From DASSKO01 sp035690425 (lineage in GTDB: Bacteria > Actinomycetota > Actinomycetes > Propionibacteriales > Nocardioidaceae), in NCBI GenBank assembly GCA_035690425.1, contig DASSKO010000064.1, positions 1-9,519 of the forward strand: a stretch of 9,519 nt of DNA, given 5' to 3'. A program made the translations under genes and the position numbers. Below are positions 5,214 through 9,519 of the stretch, piece by piece; positions within the stretch are counted from its first letter, which is position 1; each line of letters starts with the position of its first letter. The notes beneath the pieces were generated by a model. It was not told the DNA's origin and searched no databases. It saw nothing but the letters and a program-made list of their open reading frames with translations.

Positions 5214-6005
5214 TCAGGACTCGGTCGTGTGCGCGACGGGTCCGTGGCCGGCGCCGAGCTGCCAACTGCTGGAGATGGCGAGCTGCCGGCGGACGAAGTC
5301 GGTGGCATTGCGGCACGCCGTGCGCAGGTCGGCACCGCGGGCCAGGTGAGCGGCCACGGAGGCGGAGTAGGTGCACCCGGTGCCGTGGTCGTTGCGGGTC
5401 TCGATCGCCGGGGCAGTGTGCTCACGGACCCCGTCGGCGTCGGCGTACACGTCGGTGCAGGTGCCCTGGTCGGTGCCACCGGTGATCACCACCGCGCGCG
5501 GGCCCATCGCGTGCAGGGCGCGGGCGGCGTCGCGCAGGTCCGGGAGCGTCTCGAGCGCGCCGCCGCCGAGCAGGGCCGCCGCCTCGTCGGCGTTCGGGGT
5601 GAGCAGCAGCGTGCTGGGCAGCAGCAGGTCCGAGTACGCCGAGATGACGTCGCCGGTGGTGAGCCCGTCGCCGCTGGTCGCGACCAGCACGGGGTCGACG
5701 ACCGGGGCCGGCAGCCCATCGGCGATGGCCTTGGCGACCAGGTCGACCAGCTCGGGAGTGCCGAGCAGGCCGCACTTGACCGCCTGCGGCGGGAGGTCGT
5801 CGCGGACGCTGGCCAGCTGCGCGGCGACCACGTCGGTCGGCAGTGGGTGCAGGCCCTGGACGCCGACGGTGTTCTGCGCGGTCACGACGGTGAGCACGGA
5901 CGTGCCGTGGACGCCGAGGGCCGCCATCGTGGTCAGGTCTGCCTGGACACCTGCGCAGCCGCCGGAGTCGGACCCGGCGATCGTGAGTGCGGTGGGCGGT
6001 GTCAT
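5214..6005 (-). CDS. thiD: Hydroxymethylpyrimidine / phosphomethylpyrimidine kinase ThiD
   Basis: The product is 263 residues, the normal size of ThiD without a ThiE or TenA fusion. It is a ribokinase-fold cytosolic enzyme that phosphorylates HMP and then HMP-P to the pyrophosphate used by ThiE. Motifs are AGSDSGGCAGVQAD (10-23), KCGLLG (77-82), DPVLVATSGDGL (104-115), TPNADEA (136-142) and the anion-hole loop DHGTGCTYSA (206-215), with Cys211 in the GTGC loop. It is the last gene of the thiamine operon; its ATG overlaps the stop codon of the tenI-like gene by four bases (6002-6005). No separate promoter is seen. It converges with the sirtuin gene across a four-base gap, leaving no room for a dedicated terminator. 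Confidence 0.95.
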   Translation of the reverse strand: MTPPTALTIAGSDSGGCAGVQADLTTMAALGVHGTSVLTVVTAQNTVGVQGLHPLPTDVVAAQLASVRDDLPPQAVKCGLLGTPELVDLVAKAIADGLPAPVVDPVLVATSGDGLTTGDVISAYSDLLLPSTLLLTPNADEAAALLGGGALETLPDLRDAARALHAMGPRAVVITGGTDQGTCTDVYADADGVREHTAPAIETRNDHGTGCTYSASVAAHLARGADLRTACRNATDFVRRQLAISSSWQLGAGHGPVAHTTES

Positions 6006-6634
6006 GCCGGCACCTCGGCCGTCGGCAGGGCGGAGAGCAGGTCGCTGGTGACGCGGCCGGGGTCGTCGGCGCGCATCAGGGCGCCCATCACCGCGACTCC
6101 GTCGGCGCCGGCGGCGATCCAGTCGGCGGCGTTGCTCGCATCGACGCCGCCGAGCGCGTAGATCCTCGGCTGCATCATCGAAGCGTCACGGGAGGGGTGG
6201 GCGGCCGTCAGCTCGCGCAGTCCGGCCATGCCCAGCGGCGGGCCATAACCGGGCTTGGACGACGTCGTCGCCACCGGCCCGAGCAGCACGAAGTCGACGC
6301 CCTCCGCCCGGGCCCGGCGCACCTCGTCCTCGCTGTGGCAGGACCGGCCGACGACGGCTGGGCGCTCGCGCGGCGGCGGGTCGTCGGCGCGCAGATGCAC
6401 ACCGTGCGGCAGACCGAGCCGGGGCGCCGCGAGGATCAGTTGCCCGCCGGCGCCCGTCAGCACCCGCGCCAGGTCGCGCGCCAGCTCGGTCCGCGCACGG
6501 TCGTCGAGGTCCCGCTCGCGCAGGATCACCGCCCGCACTCCCGCCTCGACGGCACGTGCGACCTGCTCGCGCAGCGCATGCCCGGGCGGCAGCTGGTGGC
6601 GGTCGGTCAGCATCAGCAGCGGTGGCAGCGTCAT
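6002..6634 (-). CDS. tenI: TenI-like protein, probable thiazole tautomerase
   Basis: The product is 210 residues with the same TIM-barrel fold as ThiE. It carries TenI-type residues: LRERDL (38-43) instead of ThiE's QxRxK, and GRSCHS (96-101), where His100 matches the histidine used by Bacillus subtilis TenI to aromatise the ThiG product. The ThiE DDR/NDR phosphate-binding stretch is replaced by LAAPRLG (68-74). GPVATTSSKPGYG (119-131) and LGGVD (161-165) fit the shared fold. A true ThiE is encoded in the same operon, which supports tautomerase over a second synthase. The start at 6634 overlaps the thiG stop by four bases, and the frame upstream of it is only the thiG shadow. Automatic annotation would probably call it thiamine phosphate synthase. 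Confidence 0.82.
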   Translation of the reverse strand: MTLPPLLMLTDRHQLPPGHALREQVARAVEAGVRAVILRERDLDDRARTELARDLARVLTGAGGQLILAAPRLGLPHGVHLRADDPPPRERPAVVGRSCHSEDEVRRARAEGVDFVLLGPVATTSSKPGYGPPLGMAGLRELTAAHPSRDASMMQPRIYALGGVDASNAADWIAAGADGVAVMGALMRADDPGRVTSDLLSALPTAEVPA

Positions 6635-7407
6635 GATCCCAGCAGCCCCTCGAACGGGCTGGACGCCAGCGCCGACTCCCGGCGTGGGATGCGCCCGGCC
6701 GCCCGGGCCAGCCAACCGGCCTCCACCGCGGCGGCGATCGCCGTCGCCATCCGGGCCGGCGCCTCAGCCCGGGTGATCGCGGTCGCGGCCAGCACCGCGT
6801 CACAGCCCAGCTCCATCGCGAGCGCGGCGTCTGACGCGGTGCCGATGCCGGCGTCGAGGACGACGGGTACGTCGACCGACTCGCAGATCGCCGCGATCGC
6901 GCGGGGGTTGCTGATCCCGAGGCCGCTGCCGATCGGTGACCCCAGCGGCATCACCGCCGCGCAGCCGAGGTCGGCGAGCCGGCGCGCGACGCCCAGGTCG
7001 TCAGTGGTGTAGGGAAATACGTCGAACCCGTCAGCCACGAGCTGCTCGGCCGCCGCCAGCGTCTCGACCACGTCGGGCAGCAGCGTCTGGTCGTCGGCGA
7101 TCACCTCGAGCTTGACCCACGAGGTGCCCAGCGCCTCCCGGGACAGCTGCGCGGTGAGCACGGCGTCGCGGGCGGAGAAGCAGCCGGCGGTGTTCGGCAG
7201 CACCCGCACCCCTGCGTCGCGGACCGTCTGCAGTGGTGAGCCCGGCGCGTCCGGGCGCACCCGGCGCATCGACACCGTGACCAGCGACGTGCCGCTGGCT
7301 CGGATGCAGTCGGCCAGCGTGCCCAGGCTGGGCACGCCGCCGGTGCCGAGCAGCAGCCGGCTCTCGAGCTCGTCACCGGCGACCTTCAGCGGATCTGTTG
7401 TCTGCAT
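6631..7407 (-). CDS. thiG: Thiazole synthase ThiG
   Basis: ThiG condenses 1-deoxyxylulose 5-phosphate, dehydroglycine from ThiO and sulfur from the ThiS thiocarboxylate into thiazole phosphate. From ATG 7407 it has 258 residues, the family length. It shows LLGTGGVPS near the N-terminus, VSMRR, LPNTAGC, WVKLEVI with the Schiff-base lysine (Lys99 from this start), PLGSPIGSGLGI and VVLDAGIGTASDAALAMELGCDAVL in order. The start is ambiguous. An ATG at 7413 overlaps the thiS stop (ATGA) but touches AAGGAGG with no spacing, whereas 7407 lies six bases after that site, so I prefer 7407; the proteins differ by two residues. The 3' end overlaps the tenI-like start by four bases. Confidence 0.95.
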   Translation of the reverse strand: MQTTDPLKVAGDELESRLLLGTGGVPSLGTLADCIRASGTSLVTVSMRRVRPDAPGSPLQTVRDAGVRVLPNTAGCFSARDAVLTAQLSREALGTSWVKLEVIADDQTLLPDVVETLAAAEQLVADGFDVFPYTTDDLGVARRLADLGCAAVMPLGSPIGSGLGISNPRAIAAICESVDVPVVLDAGIGTASDAALAMELGCDAVLAATAITRAEAPARMATAIAAAVEAGWLARAAGRIPRRESALASSPFEGLLGS

Positions 7408-7409
7408 CG

Positions 7410-7610
7410 TCATCCTCCTTGCATCGCGGTGACGACCTCGACCTGCGCCTCGGGGCCGACGTCGGTCTGCTGCCAGCTCGACCTGGGCACCACCGCACCG
7501 TCGACGGCGACGGCGACATCGGTTCGGGGCAGGTCGAGCTGTTGGAGCAGGTGCTGCACGGTGATTGGCTCGGTGATGTCGGTGGGTCGACCGTTGACCT
7601 GGATCGTCAT
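7410..7610 (-). CDS. thiS: Sulfur carrier protein ThiS
   Basis: The product is 66 residues, the normal ThiS size, with a ubiquitin-like fold. It begins MTIQVNGRP and ends VVTAMQGG, with the terminal Gly65-Gly66 that is adenylated and thiocarboxylated. The central VAVAVDGAVVPRSSW is a typical ThiS strand-turn. It donates sulfur to ThiG, encoded just after it. AGGAG lies 7 bases upstream inside thiO, and the ATG overlaps the thiO stop by four bases (7607-7610). It shares the GG tail with the CysO-like carrier at 3811-4086 but little else. No ThiF/MoeB activator is encoded in the window. Confidence 0.94.
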   Translation of the reverse strand: MTIQVNGRPTDITEPITVQHLLQQLDLPRTDVAVAVDGAVVPRSSWQQTDVGPEAQVEVVTAMQGG

Positions 7611-8728
7611 CGTCGTGCTCCTGTTAATCGCTCGGGTGAGAAGGCCAGCGCAGCCTCCGGAACCGGGGCCTGCTCGATCTGGGCCTGGATCGTCGCCGCG
7701 GTCAGCGGGGCGAGCAGCACACCGCCGCGGTAGTGTCCGCCCGCGACCAGCAGCCCGTCGACGCCGGTTGCGCCGGCCAGGGGCGTGTTGTCGGGCGTGC
7801 AGGGCCGTGAGCGGGCCAGCGTCTCGACCAGCTCGCAGTCCCGCAGCCCGGGTACGACGGCGACGCCGGCGCGCAGCAGGTCGTGGACCGCGTCGACGGT
7901 GACTGCCTCGTCGTACCCGTGCTCCTCCGACGTGGCGCCGAGCACGATTTCGCCGTCGCGTCGTGGCACGGCGTACACGGACATCCCGTGCACCAGCGCG
8001 CGAACCGTCCTTGTCAACAAGGGATGTGGAGTGTGCAGGCGGAGAATCTGGCCCTTCACGGGGCGGCACACGGTCGCCAGCTCCGGTGGCAGCCCCGCGA
8101 TCTCGGCGAGCCTGCTGCCGGCCGCGGCGACCACCACGTCGGCAGCCGATAAGGCTCCGCTGCCACGTGGGCGCACCCCGGTGGCGCGGCCGTCTTCGAC
8201 GACGATGTCGGCCCGGTCCTCCACCATCCGCACGCCCGCCGAGGCGCACGCCCGCAGCAGCGCCTGGAGCAGCCGGCGGTTGTGCACGCTGAGGTCGCCG
8301 GGCACGTCGACCACGGTGGACAGGCGGGGGTGCAGGGCAGGCTCGGCCGCGCGTACGTCGGAACGAGCGAGCCGATGGGTGCTGAGGCCGTGGGACTGCA
8401 GCAACGACACGACCCGGGCAACCTCGGCGCCGTCGTCGTCGGTGGCCCCGACCATCCAGGTGCCCTCCGGCGCCAACCACGGGTCGATGCCGGAGGCTGC
8501 GGTGAGCTCGGCGGCGAAGTCCGGCCAGCGGGAGAGCGAGTCGAGGCCGGCGTGCAGCAGGGGCTCCTCGCCGTGCCAGGCTTCGCCGGCGGGGGCGAGC
8601 ATCCCGGCGGCGGCCCACGAGGCGCCCCGGCCCGGAGCCGGATCGAAGATCGTGACGTCGTGGCGCCGAGACAGTCGCCAGGCGATGCTGAGCCCGACCA
8701 CCCCTCCGCCGATGACTGCGACGCGCAT
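7607..8728 (-). CDS. thiO: Glycine oxidase ThiO
   Basis: The product is 373 residues, a FAD-dependent D-amino-acid-oxidase-fold enzyme that oxidises glycine to the imine needed by ThiG, as in B. subtilis. The Rossmann FAD motif VIGGGVVGLSIAWRL opens the protein (5-19) with D29 closing it (FDPAPGRGASWAAAGMLAP). RPVKGQILRL (222-231), YAVPRRDGEIVLGATSE (252-268) and GGHYRGGVLLAP (330-341) are the usual substrate- and FAD-side stretches. The start at 8728 is one base after the thiE stop (TGA-C-ATG), and the longer open frame upstream of it is thiE in another frame. Its use of oxygen implies an aerobic route, in contrast to ThiH, which uses tyrosine. Confidence 0.95.
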   Translation of the reverse strand: MRVAVIGGGVVGLSIAWRLSRRHDVTIFDPAPGRGASWAAAGMLAPAGEAWHGEEPLLHAGLDSLSRWPDFAAELTAASGIDPWLAPEGTWMVGATDDDGAEVARVVSLLQSHGLSTHRLARSDVRAAEPALHPRLSTVVDVPGDLSVHNRRLLQALLRACASAGVRMVEDRADIVVEDGRATGVRPRGSGALSAADVVVAAAGSRLAEIAGLPPELATVCRPVKGQILRLHTPHPLLTRTVRALVHGMSVYAVPRRDGEIVLGATSEEHGYDEAVTVDAVHDLLRAGVAVVPGLRDCELVETLARSRPCTPDNTPLAGATGVDGLLVAGGHYRGGVLLAPLTAATIQAQIEQAPVPEAALAFSPERLTGARR

Positions 8729-8729
8729 G

Positions 8730-9377
8730 TCAGACCTCGACGGCGTCGAGCAGGTCGGCAGCGGCCATGGCCGGATCGGCGGCCTCGGAGACCGCGGACA
8801 GCACGGCGACACCGTGCACACCGGCACGACGCAGGGCCTGCGCACGCCCGGCGTCGATGCCACTGATCGCGATCACCGGGAGGTCGGTGTCGGCAGCGAC
8901 CGCGGCCACTGTATCGATCCCGACCGGGGCGGGCAGCCCGGTCTTGGACGAGGTGGCGAACACCGGGCCCACACCCACGTAGGTCGCTCCCGCCGCCGCG
9001 GCGGCCGCTGCCTCCGCGCTGTCGCGTGCCGTCGCGCCGATGACGGCCTCGGCGCCGAGCATCCGCCGTACCCGTTCCACCGGCAGGTCGGTGGCTCCCA
9101 GATGCACGCCGTGCGCCCCTGCGGCATGGGCGACGTCGGCGCGGTCGTCGACGACCACGGTCGCACCGGACGGCCGCGCGAGGTCGAGCACGGCCTCGGT
9201 GAGCAGCATCAGCTCACGGTCGGTGTGGTGCTTCGCGCGCACCTGCACCCACCGCACACCCGCATCGAGTGCGGCAGCCGTAATGGCCAGCACGTCCCGG
9301 CCGGGCCGCGTGTCGGTGACCAGATGGCACCGGGCGACTGCCTGCGTGGCGACGTGCTGTGAAGGGGGGAGGGGCAC
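8730..9377 (-). CDS. thiE: Thiamine phosphate synthase ThiE
   Basis: The product is 215 residues, normal for ThiE, which joins HMP-pyrophosphate and thiazole phosphate to thiamine monophosphate. It shows QVRAK (45-49), VDDRADVA (76-83), GVHLGATDLP (90-99), the phosphate loop GVGPVFATSSKTG (135-147) and ISGI (171-174), all of true ThiE and unlike the tenI-like paralogue in the same operon. The GTG start at 9377 has GGAG six bases upstream (9384-9387). The first dozen residues (PLPPSQHVATQA) look like a non-conserved extension. It is the first gene after the TPP riboswitch. Confidence 0.94.
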   Translation of the reverse strand: MPLPPSQHVATQAVARCHLVTDTRPGRDVLAITAAALDAGVRWVQVRAKHHTDRELMLLTEAVLDLARPSGATVVVDDRADVAHAAGAHGVHLGATDLPVERVRRMLGAEAVIGATARDSAEAAAAAAAGATYVGVGPVFATSSKTGLPAPVGIDTVAAVAADTDLPVIAISGIDAGRAQALRRAGVHGVAVLSAVSEAADPAMAAADLLDAVEV

Positions 9378-9479
9378 CAGCGACTCCGATCTTCCTGCGC
9401 CGGCATTATCCGGATCAGGTTCGACGGTCGAGGCAGCGGCAGCCTCTTCTCAGCCCGGTGCTCCGGGCTCCCGCGTGGA
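9378..9479 (-). ncRNA. TPP (thi-box) riboswitch
   Basis: Read on the minus strand, the conserved thi-box stretches are present in order. GCCCGG (9468-9463) pairs with CCGGGC (9458-9453) around AGCA, and CTGAGA follows (9453-9448). CCTGATCCGGATAATGCC (9419-9402) lies in the second arm, with CCGG/CCGG as its inner helix, then GCGCAGGAAG. TPP binding turns the operon off. P1 pairing is not fully clear to me, so the ends are approximate. The region ends at the thiE ribosome binding site GGAG (9387-9384), with no terminator and U-run in view, so control is probably translational. Confidence 0.95.
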
Positions 9480-9486
9480 CACGGCA

Positions 9487-9515
9487 AACCTAGGCGCCGG
9501 CCATCGCGTAGTCAA
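9487..9515 (-). promoter_or_regulatory. Sigma-70 type (HrdB/SigA-like) promoter of the thiamine operon
   Basis: On the minus strand TTGACT (9515-9510) and TAGGTT (9492-9487) are separated by exactly 17 bases (9509-9493). Both are close to the consensus for a housekeeping actinobacterial sigma factor. Transcription would start about 9479-9480, precisely where the TPP riboswitch begins, which supports the assignment. Confidence 0.8.
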
Positions 9516-9519
9516 ACGA

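Noticed and set aside
4887..6161. Plus-strand open frame of 424 residues across the sirtuin end and thiD
   Set aside because: It crosses two genes with recognisable motifs in other frames, and its product is arginine-rich with no domain.
6002..6634. A second thiamine phosphate synthase gene (thiE duplicate)
   Set aside because: The residues at the ThiE pyrimidine/phosphate sites are replaced and TenI-type LRER and GRSCHS are present, so TenI is the better call.
7410..8618. Long minus-strand open frame of 402 residues over thiO
   Set aside because: Only its last 66 codons (thiS) are real. The rest is arginine/proline/glycine-rich with no family resemblance and lies out of frame over thiO.
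7785..9362. Plus-strand open frame of 525 residues opposite thiO and thiE
   Set aside because: It is an antisense shadow typical of high-GC DNA: low-complexity serine/arginine/alanine content, and the opposite strand carries clear ThiO and ThiE motifs.

Overview
The window is high-GC DNA with GTG starts, strong codon-position GC bias and dense four-base gene overlaps. Its gene families (VapBC, a CysO-like sulfur carrier, a ThiO/ThiS/ThiG thiamine operon) point to an actinobacterium. I cannot place it to genus. No transposase, integrase, tRNA, rRNA or CRISPR array is visible. It reads as chromosomal core metabolism with a small toxin-antitoxin module and two lineage-specific genes on the left.

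Left part (1-2240). The 3' end of a plus-strand gene enters the window. It is followed by a convergent glyoxalase-fold (VOC) gene, a VapBC-type toxin-antitoxin pair (AbrB-fold antitoxin, PIN toxin) that overlaps by four bases, a five-copy 10-bp tandem repeat, and an unnamed small protein with an HExxH motif and one hydrophobic segment.

Middle (2330-5209). A clear SAM-I (S-box) riboswitch ends directly against the ribosome binding site of a 429-residue threonine-synthase-family enzyme. That gene is followed 26 bases later by a CysO-like ubiquitin-fold sulfur carrier ending in Gly-Gly. This is the most interesting part of the window. A SAM OFF-switch, a fold-type II PLP enzyme of a family that uses O-phosphohomoserine, and a thiocarboxylate carrier together suggest homocysteine/methionine synthesis from O-phosphohomoserine, by analogy with the CysM/CysO cysteine route, rather than plain threonine synthesis. 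A 337-base gene-free stretch with a perfect 11-bp hairpin separates this unit from a sirtuin (NAD-dependent deacylase) gene.

Right part (5214-9519), minus strand. This is a complete, tightly packed thiamine operon read right to left: a sigma-70-type promoter, a TPP riboswitch, thiE, thiO, thiS, thiG, a tenI-like gene and thiD. Genes overlap by four bases or are one base apart at most junctions. ThiO supplies the imine from glycine. ThiS carries sulfur and ThiG builds the thiazole phosphate. The TenI-like protein probably aromatises it, ThiD phosphorylates the pyrimidine, and ThiE joins the two halves. The ThiS-activating E1 enzyme (ThiF/MoeB), ThiC and ThiL must be encoded elsewhere. The window thus holds two riboswitch-controlled units (SAM and TPP), each with its own ubiquitin-like sulfur carrier and neither with an activating enzyme.
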